64,000 nucleotides of DNA from Bacteroidota bacterium (GTDB taxonomy: Bacteria; Bacteroidota; Bacteroidia; Bacteroidales; Paludibacteraceae). A model generated the notes under the pieces. That model ran no database searches. It saw nothing but the letters and a program-made list of their open reading frames with translations, and was not told the DNA's origin. Positions within the stretch are counted from its first letter, which is position 1. Every line of letters starts with the position of its first letter. The DNA lies in the NCBI GenBank assembly GCA_023391625.1, contig JAEWAN010000034.1:558001-622000 (forward strand), given 5' to 3'. The position numbers and the translations under genes were made by a program. This document shows positions 7,293-15,810 of the stretch, one piece after another.

Positions 7293-9492
7293 GTATCACA
7301 CGATCATTTAGCTCTGCCAGTTTCGCTTTGTTCCAACGGTCCGTAGTACCAACCAGATAACCTGTAATACGCTGTAAACGGTCTATCTGAACACTTCCAC
7401 ATTTCGGACATTCACACATCTGGGACTGTGCGTTTTCATACCCACAATTCAAACAACGGTTGCGAGTATGGTTTACTGACCCATAACCGATATTATATTT
7501 GTCCATCATATCTACAACAGCCATAATAGCTTCCGGATTATGTGTAGCATCTCCGTCTATTTCCACATAGAATATGTGTCCCCCGCGGGTCAGGTCATGG
7601 TAAGGAGCTTCCACCTTAGCTTTATGGTGAGCACTACAATGATAATATACAGGAACGTGATTTGAATTCGTATAGTACTCACGGTCCGTTATACCAGGAA
7701 TTAGCCCGAAATCTTTCTTATCCCTACGGGTAAAACGTCCGGCCAACCCTTCAGCAGGTGTAGCAAGCACACTGTAATTATGCTGATATTTATCAGAATA
7801 ATCATTCGCTTTATCACGCATATGCTTTACAATATCCAACCCTAACTGCTGGGATTTTTCACTCTCTCCATGATGTTTTCCTGTCAGTGCAACCAGCGCT
7901 TCTGCCAACCCTATAAAGCCTATACCAAGGGTTCCCTGGTTTATCACTTTTTCAATGGTATCGCCTGGTTGCAGTTGCTCACAACCTTCCCATAAAACAG
8001 ACATAAGAAGTGGAAACTGTTTTGCCAAAGCCGTTTTCTGGAACTCAAAACGATTATGCAGTTGCAACGCTGCCAAATCCAGCAAATCATCCAAATGAGA
8101 ATAAAAAGCCTGAATACGTTCTTTCTCGTTTTCTATTTTCATACACTCAATGGCAATACGTACCAGGTTCAAAGTAGAAAAAGACAGATTTCCACGACCT
8201 ATGGAAGTCTTCTTACCGAAACGGTTTTCAAAAACCCGGGTACGGCATCCCATTGTAGCTACTTCATAGTTATATCTTTCCGGATCATCAGCCCTCCAGT
8301 CCTCATGTTGGTTAAAAGTAGCATCCAAGTTCAGAAAGTTAGGAAAGAAACGGCGAGCGCTCACTTTACAAGCCAACTGATACAAATCATAATTCGGATC
8401 TTCCGGCAAATAACTTACACCTCTTTTCTTTTTCCATATCTGAATAGGGAATATGGCTGTAACACCACTACCCACTCCATCATAAGTACTATATAACAGT
8501 TCACGGATAATACACCTACCCTCTGCCGAAGTGTCCGTACCATAATTAACGGAGCTGAAAACAACCTGATTTCCGCCTCTGGAATGAATCGTATTCATAT
8601 TGTGAATAAATGCTTCCATAGACTGGTGTACGCGACTTACAGTACGATTCATTGCATGCTGCACAATACGTTCTTCTCCCTGCAACCCATCCAGTTCTTT
8701 TGACAGATAGTCTGTTACCGGCAAATTATACAATGCAGAATAGTCCGCTCCGTTTATTTGCTCCAGAACTTTCAGTTCTTCTATAAAACTGCGTCTCACA
8801 TAAGGTGCCAGATAAAAATCAAAAGCAGGGATAGCCTGTCCGCCGTGCATTTCATTCTGCGCAGTTTCTAAAGAGATACAACACAGCATACTTGCCGTTT
8901 CAATTCTCTTTGCCGGTCTGGACTCCCCATGTCCTGCGGTAAATCCCTCCGTAAGAATTTTATTAATCGGGTGTTGTACACACGTCAAACTCTTTGTCGG
9001 ATAATAATCCTTATCATGTATATGAAGATAATTGTCACGAACAGCCTCTTTCACATCCGGCAACAACAAATAATCATCCACAAAAGGTTTGGTCGTTTCA
9101 CTTGCAAACTTCATCATCATTCCGGCCGGAGTATCGGCATTCATGTTTGCATTTTCACGGGTGATGTCGTTTGATTTTGTTTCAATAATTTCCAAAAACA
9201 TATCCCGTGTTTTTGCTTTACGGGCGATACTCCGCTGGTCACGATAAGCAATAAATTTTTTCGCAACCTCTTTGCGGGGACTTTTCATCAGCTCGAACTC
9301 GACCATATCCTGAATCTCCTCCACAGTCATCTGCTCCTGTCCTTTACAAGTTATACGGTCTGTTATACTACGAATCAATGTGGTATCTTCACCTTTTTCC
9401 GTGTGTAACATTGCTTTACGGATAGCTGCCATTATTTTTTCTTCATTGAAGCCCACTACCCTACCATCTCGCTTTAAAACTGTCTGTATCAT
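7282..9492 (-). CDS. nrdD: Anaerobic (class III) ribonucleoside-triphosphate reductase
   Basis: The 736-residue protein opens with an ATP-cone (VLKRDGRVVGFNEEKI onward, about residues 5-95), then the NrdD catalytic barrel. Near the C-terminus lies a zinc site with two CxxC pairs (CLNC and CPKC) and then the glycyl-radical motif RITGYL, with Gly711 the expected radical residue. It reduces ribonucleoside triphosphates to deoxy forms under anoxia and needs no B12. The gene leads the nrdDG operon and is preceded by a cobalamin riboswitch plus a terminator hairpin, so it should be switched off when B12 is plentiful. Confidence 0.97.
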   Translation of the reverse strand: MIQTVLKRDGRVVGFNEEKIMAAIRKAMLHTEKGEDTTLIRSITDRITCKGQEQMTVEEIQDMVEFELMKSPRKEVAKKFIAYRDQRSIARKAKTRDMFLEIIETKSNDITRENANMNADTPAGMMMKFASETTKPFVDDYLLLPDVKEAVRDNYLHIHDKDYYPTKSLTCVQHPINKILTEGFTAGHGESRPAKRIETASMLCCISLETAQNEMHGGQAIPAFDFYLAPYVRRSFIEELKVLEQINGADYSALYNLPVTDYLSKELDGLQGEERIVQHAMNRTVSRVHQSMEAFIHNMNTIHSRGGNQVVFSSVNYGTDTSAEGRCIIRELLYSTYDGVGSGVTAIFPIQIWKKKRGVSYLPEDPNYDLYQLACKVSARRFFPNFLNLDATFNQHEDWRADDPERYNYEVATMGCRTRVFENRFGKKTSIGRGNLSFSTLNLVRIAIECMKIENEKERIQAFYSHLDDLLDLAALQLHNRFEFQKTALAKQFPLLMSVLWEGCEQLQPGDTIEKVINQGTLGIGFIGLAEALVALTGKHHGESEKSQQLGLDIVKHMRDKANDYSDKYQHNYSVLATPAEGLAGRFTRRDKKDFGLIPGITDREYYTNSNHVPVYYHCSAHHKAKVEAPYHDLTRGGHIFYVEIDGDATHNPEAIMAVVDMMDKYNIGYGSVNHTRNRCLNCGYENAQSQMCECPKCGSVQIDRLQRITGYLVGTTDRWNKAKLAELNDRVIHEK

Positions 9493-9522
9493 ACAAAACG
9501 TATTTATATTTATTTATTACGC

Positions 9523-9555
9523 AAAAAAAATTCTCTTTTAAACTTTAAAAGAGAA
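9523..9555 (-). terminator. Leader terminator between the cobalamin riboswitch and nrdD
   Basis: Read on the minus strand, TTCTCTTTTA pairs with TAAAAGAGAA (9531-9540 with 9546-9555) and is followed by eight U residues (9523-9530). It lies 31 bases before the nrdD start and about 100 bases after the aptamer, where a transcriptional expression platform would be. The stem is AT-rich, so strength is uncertain. Confidence 0.7.
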
Positions 9556-9658
9556 AACAATTAGTATAAAAAATCGCAAAAAACGGAGGCACACACTCTA
9601 ATTCCATGCGGATTTACACTCTTTGCTTTTCTCCCGAAAGCTCTGATTTCAATAAAAA

Positions 9659-9838
9659 GGCAGGTCTTCTGGCTCGTTCCAATGTAAACCGCCTTCCCGA
9701 ACATTATCAGTGGCGCTCTGTTTGTTTACATTATTTACACTTAAGCTGAATATCTTAACGCGGAACTTACAGCTACGGGGATAGCTCCCGACTCACACGG
9801 GATTCCCTTTTAATCCGGACACCAACCGGAACCTTTTA
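9659..9838 (-). ncRNA. Cobalamin riboswitch upstream of nrdDG
   Basis: On the minus strand the order of conserved blocks matches the B12 aptamer: AAAAGGTTCCGG at the start, AAAAGGGAATCCCGTG, AGTCGGGAGCTATCCCCG, GCTGTAAGTTCCGC, GCCACTG, GGGAAGGCGG, and the closing GAGCCAGAAGACCTGCC. It directs transcription towards nrdD, whose start is 167 bases downstream. B12 binding would be expected to lower nrdDG expression, probably via the terminator at 9523-9555. Confidence 0.95.
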
Positions 9839-9845
9839 TCGACAA

Positions 9846-9875
9846 CAAAAATAACAAATAAAACAAACAGACAAA
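9846..9875 (-). promoter_or_regulatory. Promoter of the nrdDG riboswitch transcript
   Basis: On the minus strand TTTG (9872-9875) and TATTTTTG (9846-9853) are separated by 18 bases, matching the Bacteroidota -33/-7 promoter. Transcription would start just before the aptamer. Confidence 0.7.
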
Positions 9876-9989
9876 CAAAAAACTTCATTTTTTTATCAAC
9901 AACATCAGTAAAGTTTTCCAAAAAAAATCATAACAACTTAAAATTCAAGTATATACAAAAATAAAAATATTAAAAAGTTTTCCAAAATA

Positions 9990-10031
9990 AAAACAACCGT
10001 TTCGTACGACTGTACAAAACGGTTGTTTTTA
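9990..10031 (-). terminator. Terminator downstream of the YidE-like transporter gene
   Basis: AAAACAACCGTTT and AAACGGTTGTTTT form a long hairpin with an extra inner GTAC pairing. T runs lie on either side; it sits 20 bases past the transporter stop on the minus strand. Confidence 0.85.
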
Positions 10032-10051
10032 TTTTTATACAAATGATACTC

Positions 10052-11713
10052 TTACAATGTAACCAGCACAAAAATCTGAGCCAGCAATACCCTCAGGAAC
10101 ATTGTCAAAGGATAAACTGATGCATAAGCGGTAGATTGCGCCTGTACCGGAGCAATAGCATTAGCAAACTCCAATGCCGGAGGGTCGGTCATTGATCCTG
10201 CAATAGCTCCACATATTTTCAAATAATTTACTTTCATGAAACATCCGATAATACCTACAAGCATAATCGGAACTAATGTAATTATGACACCATACAATAT
10301 CCAGTATGCACCTCCATTCAGGATAGTTTCCACAAACTTTCCTCCGGACAATAAGCCCACACATGAAAGGAAAAGAATAATACCCACTTCACGCATAAAC
10401 ATATTGGCACCTGATGTCATATAAAAGCTCAGTTTACCAATACGTCCCTTATAGCCCAATAAAATAGCAACCAGTAAAGGTCCTCCGGCCAACCCTAATT
10501 TTGCAGGAGCCGGCAGCCCCGGAATAAAAATAGGAATACTACCCACAAGCACACCAAGGAAAATACCCAGGAACATAGATACGATATTCGGTTTTGCAAG
10601 TTCTTTTATAGAGTCTCCCAACTCTTTACGTACCTCATCCAATATCTCTTTTTTACCGACAATTTTCACTGTATCTCCCAATTCCAAAGTCGTGTTCAGT
10701 GTAGGAAGAATTTTCAATCCATTCCGGAAGATACGCGTAATGTTAGCCGGATAACGCCGATAGATACCTATCTGCTCTATCGTTTTCCCAATAATGTTTC
10801 CATTAGTCACCAGGACATTAATGGCAGCCATAGGTCCTTCTACATCACCACGGTCTACAATTTCAACCTTCCCTACTTTATACTGCAGATTTTCAATAGA
10901 ACTTCCAACAGAAACTCCATAAATAACGTCACCGGAACAAATCACCTCATCGTCCGTAGCCATTATATATTCTCCGTTTCTATAGATACGGGAAACTGCA
11001 AATTCCGAATCCAGAATACGCTTTAAATAAGCTATATTCTTACCAAACACATTGGAATTAGTTACCGTGATTTCAACACTTTCCAATTGCGTTTCACTTC
11101 CTCCCAGAGCTTCATTATAATTCTCCACTTCTTTATCCACTTTAATTCTGAAGAATACACGAAGAAGCAACATGGTTACAATGATACCGATAATACCCAA
11201 TGGATATGCTACTGCGTAAGACATACCTGTTTCTGCTGCAGCAGAAGCCATTTCACCACCTTGTTCGGTAAGCACTTGCTGCGCTGCACCTAAACTCGGA
11301 GTGTTTGTCACCGCACCACAAAGGATACCTACTACCACAGCCGGGGATAAATCGGTCAGATGATAAATCAGAAAAGCAACGCCAAAACCGCCTAATACAA
11401 TTCCGACTGCCATCAGATTTAACGTCAACCCATCTTTCTTAAAAGAAGAAAAGAAACGTGGTCCCATGTCCACACCAATACTGTAAACAAACAGTATCAG
11501 TCCAAAATCACGGACAAAATGCAATACATGCTCATCAATTGGGGCGCCAAAGTGAGCAACTAACAGACCTGTAAACAGAACCCCCGCAACTCCTAACTTG
11601 ATTTTTTTAACCTGTAATTTTCCGAGCAATACTCCCGAGAAAGCTACCAGGCATAAATAAATCACAGTGGAGGCTACACTTGATTCTGTAAAAAGCTTCT
11701 CCAAAAAGTTCAT
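10052..11713 (-). CDS. AspT/YidE/YbjL-family putative transporter with two RCK_C domains
   Basis: The 553-residue protein has about five N-terminal membrane helices (1-190), a central cytoplasmic part (about 205-370) with two tandem TrkA-C/RCK_C-like domains, and a second hydrophobic half. This is the layout of the aspartate:alanine antiporter-like YidE/YbjL group. The duplicated half motifs GAVTNTPSLGAAQQ and GSMTDPPALEFA are family hallmarks. The substrate cannot be read from sequence. The gene is monocistronic, with its own -7 element and a strong terminator. Confidence 0.88.
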   Translation of the reverse strand: MNFLEKLFTESSVASTVIYLCLVAFSGVLLGKLQVKKIKLGVAGVLFTGLLVAHFGAPIDEHVLHFVRDFGLILFVYSIGVDMGPRFFSSFKKDGLTLNLMAVGIVLGGFGVAFLIYHLTDLSPAVVVGILCGAVTNTPSLGAAQQVLTEQGGEMASAAAETGMSYAVAYPLGIIGIIVTMLLLRVFFRIKVDKEVENYNEALGGSETQLESVEITVTNSNVFGKNIAYLKRILDSEFAVSRIYRNGEYIMATDDEVICSGDVIYGVSVGSSIENLQYKVGKVEIVDRGDVEGPMAAINVLVTNGNIIGKTIEQIGIYRRYPANITRIFRNGLKILPTLNTTLELGDTVKIVGKKEILDEVRKELGDSIKELAKPNIVSMFLGIFLGVLVGSIPIFIPGLPAPAKLGLAGGPLLVAILLGYKGRIGKLSFYMTSGANMFMREVGIILFLSCVGLLSGGKFVETILNGGAYWILYGVIITLVPIMLVGIIGCFMKVNYLKICGAIAGSMTDPPALEFANAIAPVQAQSTAYASVYPLTMFLRVLLAQIFVLVTL

Positions 11714-11899
11714 AATTTTAATAATGAAAAAGTAATTAGATAAAGTTATTAATTAAGAATAAATAAAATTCATATCATCATATCCCTATAAAAATAGAAA
11801 TTAAACATCTTTTTTCAACCAAACATATCCTCACTTACAAATAACAGCCTATATAACAACACGTTACATAGGCAAAGACACTATTTCTCCAATAGCGAG

Positions 11900-11907
11900 C
11901 AAAGGTA
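11900..11907 (-). promoter_or_regulatory. Probable promoter -7 element of the YidE-like gene
   Basis: CAAAGGTA on the plus strand reads TACCTTTG on the minus strand; a TTTG lies 16 bases further upstream (11924-11927). The implied leader is about 180 bases long with no structure I could identify. Confidence 0.55.
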
Positions 11908-12001
11908 CACACCAACAATGAAACAAAAAAGTTTTTTCGGATTTTTTATCAAAGAATTTTATGATTTTTTCGAGGGAAGCATAAAATGATTTCACTCCGT
12001 A

Positions 12002-12568
12002 TTAAGTACGGATACTAAACTCACAACCACAATATTGTTGGTTATAAAAACCATTCTCTGCCAAAAGAATACGACGACGTTCACTAAGCCCCCCCTTTCG
12101 CCAGTTTTTCTCCCAAAATTCAACTCCATCATACAACGAAGCAGCCCAATGTCCGGCTTCAGCAATCTGTTCCAAGCTTTTCCAACGGGAAGAAGCCAAG
12201 GTAGTAGCAAAAAGCGCATAGCCGTTTTCAGATGCATATTTAGCCGTAGCCTGTAAACGTAGCTTGAAACATTTCAAACAGCGTTTTCCTCTCTCCGGCT
12301 CACACTCTAAACCCTCTACCGATTTTAACCACTCTTCATGACTATAATCTGCATCAAACACTTCCAAATCAAACAAACGGGCATACCGCGTTAACTCTGC
12401 TTTACGAATATCATATTCTTCTCTCGGATAAATATTAGGATTATAATAAAATAATGCAGGCCGGATATCCTGAGACAACAGCCACTCTATAATAGCTGCC
12501 GAACAAGGAGCACAACAACAGTGAAGCAACAATTTATCCATAACACAATTTTCAAAATCAGGTTTCAT
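12002..12568 (-). CDS. queH: Epoxyqueuosine reductase QueH
   Basis: The protein is 188 residues from the first start, or 179 from the internal Met at 12541, which better matches QueH proteins that begin just before LLLHCCCAPC. The N-terminal Cys cluster, a mid-protein CLKC pair and a C-terminal YCGCEFS are the iron-sulfur and catalytic cysteines of the DUF208/QueH family. QueH reduces epoxyqueuosine to queuosine, the last step of Q34 tRNA modification, as a B12-independent alternative to QueG. The gene is divergent from the flavodoxin and stands alone. Confidence 0.93.
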   Translation of the reverse strand: MKPDFENCVMDKLLLHCCCAPCSAAIIEWLLSQDIRPALFYYNPNIYPREEYDIRKAELTRYARLFDLEVFDADYSHEEWLKSVEGLECEPERGKRCLKCFKLRLQATAKYASENGYALFATTLASSRWKSLEQIAEAGHWAASLYDGVEFWEKNWRKGGLSERRRILLAENGFYNQQYCGCEFSIRT

Positions 12569-12826
12569 ATAAGGAAGTGTAAAAATACAAAAATTGTCAC
12601 TCTTACCCGAATGTATCTCACCTTACTTTCAAAGTCTTTTCTGCCTGTTTTTATTGCCAACGCCTGCCGCATATTGCAAAACACATTCATTTTCAGAGTT
12701 ATGCCTATAAATAATGATATTCATTTTTTCATTTACCTATATCTGGGTATTGTTGTAAGGCATATCTATTACGACTTTTGTACAGCAAAAGACAAGAAAA
12801 TATTTAAACTAAAAATAAAATCAGAT
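12569..12826. other. Divergent intergenic region, queH to flavodoxin
   Basis: About 258 AT-rich bases between divergent starts must hold both promoters. I see no clean TAnnTTTG element or conserved RNA structure. An upstream extension of the flavodoxin frame crosses it but looks non-coding. Confidence 0.5.
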
Positions 12827-13333
12827 ATGAAAAAAATAGCTATTGTTTACGGTTCTACAACCGACAACACAAAAAACATCGCCCAAGAGATTGCCAATAA
12901 GTTATCAGGAGAAGACGTCACATTACTGGACGTTTCTAAACTTAAAGCTGGAGACTTAGACAATTACCCGAACCTTATTCTCGGTACTTCTACATGGGGA
13001 TTAGGCGATCTGCAAGATGACTGGGAAGGTTATGTAAGCAATCTGGAAAATAGTGACCTGACCGGCAAGACCATTGCATTTTTCGGATTGGGAGATTCCG
13101 GTTCTTATCCTGACACATTTGTTGACGGAATGGGTATTCTATACGAAACTGTAAAGGACAAAGGAGCCAAACTAATAGGCGAACTTTCTACCGACGGATA
13201 TAGCTTTGACTGTTCACGTGCAGCAATTGACGGAAAATTCATCGGAGCAGCCTTAGACGAAGATAACGAAAGCAATAAAACCGAAAACAGAATAAACGCC
13301 TGGTTGGAAAGTATTAAACCACTGTTCATATAA
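12827..13333 (+). CDS. fld: Flavodoxin (long-chain type)
   Basis: From the ATG at 12827 the product is 168 residues. The FMN phosphate loop GSTTDNT is at residues 9-15, and the loops TSTWGLGDLQDDW and GLGDSGSYPDTFVD are those that hold the isoalloxazine ring. The frame is open further upstream, but that sequence has no flavodoxin similarity, so the internal start is chosen. Flavodoxin is a low-potential electron carrier that replaces ferredoxin, for example under iron limitation. The DUF2023 gene follows 9 bases later, a pairing I know from other Bacteroidota. Confidence 0.95.
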   Translation: MKKIAIVYGSTTDNTKNIAQEIANKLSGEDVTLLDVSKLKAGDLDNYPNLILGTSTWGLGDLQDDWEGYVSNLENSDLTGKTIAFFGLGDSGSYPDTFVDGMGILYETVKDKGAKLIGELSTDGYSFDCSRAAIDGKFIGAALDEDNESNKTENRINAWLESIKPLFI

Positions 13334-13342
13334 ATACACATT

Positions 13343-13702
13343 ATGCAAGTTTTAGCTCACCATATCTATGAATATAAAAAAGGAGTGCGTCATCTGGTTT
13401 TACATACTTTAGATGCCTCCTACAGGAAGGACGCTGAACTAAAATTGCAGCATCAGGGAATAGATTACCTTATACAGGAAGTTACGGATTCTAAGATAAA
13501 CATTTTTTTCGGAGACAAAGATTGTGTGGACATTGTACGGGAAATCGGGAATAAAAAACTAAACGATTTTACTCCGGAAGAAGATTTTGTTCTGGGAACC
13601 ATGTTGGGATACGACCGTTTGCAACAATGTAAACGCTACCTTAACAAAAAACAAAAGGAACGTAACTTTTTATTCAACATGATGTTACAAAGAAGAGCGT
13701 AA
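13343..13702 (+). CDS. DUF2023 family protein, flavodoxin partner
   Basis: The 119-residue soluble protein contains HHIYEYKKGVRHLVLHTL at the start and a C-terminal MLGYDRLQQCKRYL stretch, matching the DUF2023 family. Its function is not known. It is 9 bases behind the flavodoxin, so co-transcription is nearly certain and a role in flavodoxin use or control is plausible by association only. The pair ends at a hairpin terminator. Confidence 0.85.
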   Translation: MQVLAHHIYEYKKGVRHLVLHTLDASYRKDAELKLQHQGIDYLIQEVTDSKINIFFGDKDCVDIVREIGNKKLNDFTPEEDFVLGTMLGYDRLQQCKRYLNKKQKERNFLFNMMLQRRA

Positions 13703-13730
13703 TATAAAAAGACTATTTCTTTCGGGAGAG

Positions 13731-13772
13731 CTCCCTGTTTAGGTTTTGCAAAAAACTGACACAGGGAGTTTT
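13731..13772. terminator. Terminator between DUF2023 and the convergent DUF3108 gene
   Basis: CTCCCTGT at 13731-13738 pairs with ACAGGGAG at 13761-13768, with inner GTTTTG/CAAAAAAC pairing and a following T run. Confidence 0.75.
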
Positions 13773-14601
13773 ATCTTTTGCTTTCCTTGGCTTCAAACGG
13801 ATTTGCCAAATTTTCATAAGTATTTAATTCCAACCGAAAAGCGCCTATCAACAAATTAAATCTTATGCTTACAGGAATTTTATTTTCATCATCGCTAAAC
13901 CAAATGATCATATTCTCCTTTTTCTGAAAAATTTTTCCCGGATCAATAACCGGCGCAAATTTATGACAATCGTACTTCGAAGATCCGAAAGATATCTGTT
14001 CCCTACCCTTATAAACCACAAACATGGGAAACGGCTTATCTTCAAACAATACTGTTATTTCAATCACATCATCATATTCCAACTGTTTCCAATCCATATT
14101 TCTTAAAAAATAGATTGCAGAAACAACATCAAAGGTTTCTTTTTCAAGCCTTACAACAGTATCTTTATTTTGACTATAGGCGCTTTTATCGTCATGATTA
14201 TATGACACTTCATCGTAAAAACGATATTTTCCCTCGCTTATATTACGAATAGCCAACTCCGGCAAGCCGCTGTTTTTATCGTAATAACTTTCATATATAT
14301 CATGTAGCTTATACAACTGGTCAATGAATCCGGTGGTTTTAGCTTCTACTTTGGTATGATACATCAAATCCCCGTTCAAATACTCTTCTAAAGTTATAAA
14401 ATTCACATATCCTCCTACAATAAAACCATAGCGAATCTTATAGCTAAGCTGTTCTCCGGGAATCACAACCTGCCCGGCAAGTACAGCCATATCATAACAG
14501 AAGAACAAACTTAACAGGCTAAGAATAAAAATATATTTTCTTTTTATCATACTTTTATGTGTCTGGAAAAAAGCCGACCGGCGGACAGCTACTCCATTCA
14601 T
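13771..14601 (-). CDS. DUF3108 domain protein, downstream copy of a tandem pair
   Basis: The protein is 276 residues from the first start; a start at the internal Met (14550) gives a cleaner signal peptide (MIKRKYIFILSLLSLFF) and about 259 residues. The mature part has the DUF3108 pattern: GEQLSYKIRYGFIVGGYVNF, later WFSDDENKIPVSIRFNLLIG. DUF3108 proteins are exported, probably beta-rich, and of unknown function. It overlaps the upstream paralogue by four bases (ATGA) if the first start is used, suggesting a local duplication and coupled translation. Confidence 0.85.
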   Translation of the reverse strand: MNGVAVRRSAFFQTHKSMIKRKYIFILSLLSLFFCYDMAVLAGQVVIPGEQLSYKIRYGFIVGGYVNFITLEEYLNGDLMYHTKVEAKTTGFIDQLYKLHDIYESYYDKNSGLPELAIRNISEGKYRFYDEVSYNHDDKSAYSQNKDTVVRLEKETFDVVSAIYFLRNMDWKQLEYDDVIEITVLFEDKPFPMFVVYKGREQISFGSSKYDCHKFAPVIDPGKIFQKKENMIIWFSDDENKIPVSIRFNLLIGAFRLELNTYENLANPFEAKESKR

Positions 14602-15350
14602 TCACAAGAATAAGGAATTTTTATATTTTCATACTCCACAAGGTCAAATTTAAATGAGCCTATGAGCACGTCCATAGAAATCCGGATAGGTATTCCATTC
14701 TCGTCATCACTTACCCACATAGCCACTGTAGATTTACCATTGAATAATTTTCCAGGATCACTTAACGGTTGTAATTTAACACAGGATATTTTGCCGTATT
14801 CCGAATCAACAAGTTCTTTCCCTTTATAAACGAGTTTTAAAGGGAAAGTCTCCTTTTCCCGGAAATACATTTCATAAGACACCGTATCATTTAACTGATA
14901 ATTGTTCCAATTAATTGTCCGGACATAAAAAATAGCAGATACAATATCCCTCACATCCTCAGCCAGAAGCATCATACCCTGCTTTTCACTTATCAGATAA
15001 AAGTTATCAATATGATATTCCGTTCTATCTGACCAACTTTTATTCCCCTCCTCCAGGCGATAAGCTGAACTTACAGGAAGACACGTCAATGGGTCATACT
15101 CCGCCTCAAACTTATAATTGATTTTATACAACTTATCTACCAAATTAGCAGTATTAAAATCTATTACCGTATACAACAAAGAACTGTCATTTTCAGAAAC
15201 ACGTGTTTCAAAATCAGCATAACCTGCAGTCAGAAGCCCATAATGCGCCCTGTATTTTAACTTTTCATCCGGAGAAAAAACAGTTGTTTCCGCCTTAGAC
15301 ACTGGACAAATACATAGAGAAAGTAAAAGAAACAAGATCTTGTTATTCAT
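14598..15350 (-). CDS. DUF3108 domain protein, upstream copy of a tandem pair
   Basis: This 250-residue exported protein has a signal peptide ending near KAE at residue 21. It shares the downstream copy's plan: PDEKLKYRAHYGLLTAGYADF near the mature N-terminus, VSAIFYVRTINW in the middle, and WVSDDENGIPIRISMDVLIG near the end. The order of motifs matches along the full length, so the two are paralogues. A TACTTTTG element at 15381-15388 lies just upstream. Function is unknown; the family is periplasmic or outer-membrane associated by inference. Confidence 0.86.
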   Translation of the reverse strand: MNNKILFLLLSLCICPVSKAETTVFSPDEKLKYRAHYGLLTAGYADFETRVSENDSSLLYTVIDFNTANLVDKLYKINYKFEAEYDPLTCLPVSSAYRLEEGNKSWSDRTEYHIDNFYLISEKQGMMLLAEDVRDIVSAIFYVRTINWNNYQLNDTVSYEMYFREKETFPLKLVYKGKELVDSEYGKISCVKLQPLSDPGKLFNGKSTVAMWVSDDENGIPIRISMDVLIGSFKFDLVEYENIKIPYSCE

Positions 15351-15380
15351 TTTATCAGGTTATATAAATATATTATATAA

Positions 15381-15388
15381 CAAAAGTA
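15381..15388 (-). promoter_or_regulatory. Probable -7 element of the DUF3108 pair
   Basis: The minus strand reads TACTTTTG (TAnnTTTG), 30 bases before the upstream DUF3108 start. Confidence 0.5.
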
Positions 15389-15461
15389 AAATAAAAATGT
15401 TATGAAAAAAACATACAATAAAATAGATAACGTAATATACCCCGAACATTAGATACAAAAT

Positions 15462-15491
15462 AAAAAATCCCGCAGAGATGCGAGATTTTTT
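15462..15491. terminator. Terminator-like hairpin
   Basis: AAAAAATC and CGC pair with GCG and GATTTTTT with one mismatch; A and T runs flank it on both strands. Confidence 0.6.
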
Positions 15492-15682
15492 CGTAAACAA
15501 ACTTTCAATTTTTCACAGTCAAGGTCAGTAAAACAAATATTCTCCAAAAAATAAGGTACAGATTAAAAAGACAAGTTAAGGTTTGGTCAAAAACATCGGA
15601 TTAAAAACATGTATTTATATTTCTTTCTTAAACTGTTCTTTATTATAGACACACAGGAAAAGAAAAAGGATGACCGGGATAT

Positions 15683-15717
15683 AAAAAAAATGCAATCTTT
15701 TTATAAAAAAGATTGCA
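15683..15717 (-). terminator. Terminator of ygiQ
   Basis: On the minus strand TGCAATCTTTTT and its complement form a hairpin (15691-15717) followed by eight U residues (15683-15690), about 94 bases past the ygiQ stop. Confidence 0.8.
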
Positions 15718-15810
15718 ATAGATTACATATAAGGCACTTATATAAAGTCAAAAAAAAAAGAGAAATTAAAACTAAAGCAATAAAATACAAGCCTACATAC
15801 ACTTGCTGTT

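Larger units (their letters stand above)
15351..15810. other. Intergenic region between ygiQ and the DUF3108 pair
   Basis: A 460-base AT-rich spacer. It holds the DUF3108 promoter element (15381-15388), a terminator-like hairpin at 15462-15491 and the ygiQ terminator at 15683-15717. The roughly 190 bases between the two hairpins show no convincing gene; a plus-strand open frame across this region runs antisense into ygiQ and looks spurious. Confidence 0.5.

Noticed and set aside
12521..12826. Long N-terminal extension of the flavodoxin
   Set aside because: The upstream codons show no protein-like composition and the FMN loop sits at the normal place from the ATG at 12827.
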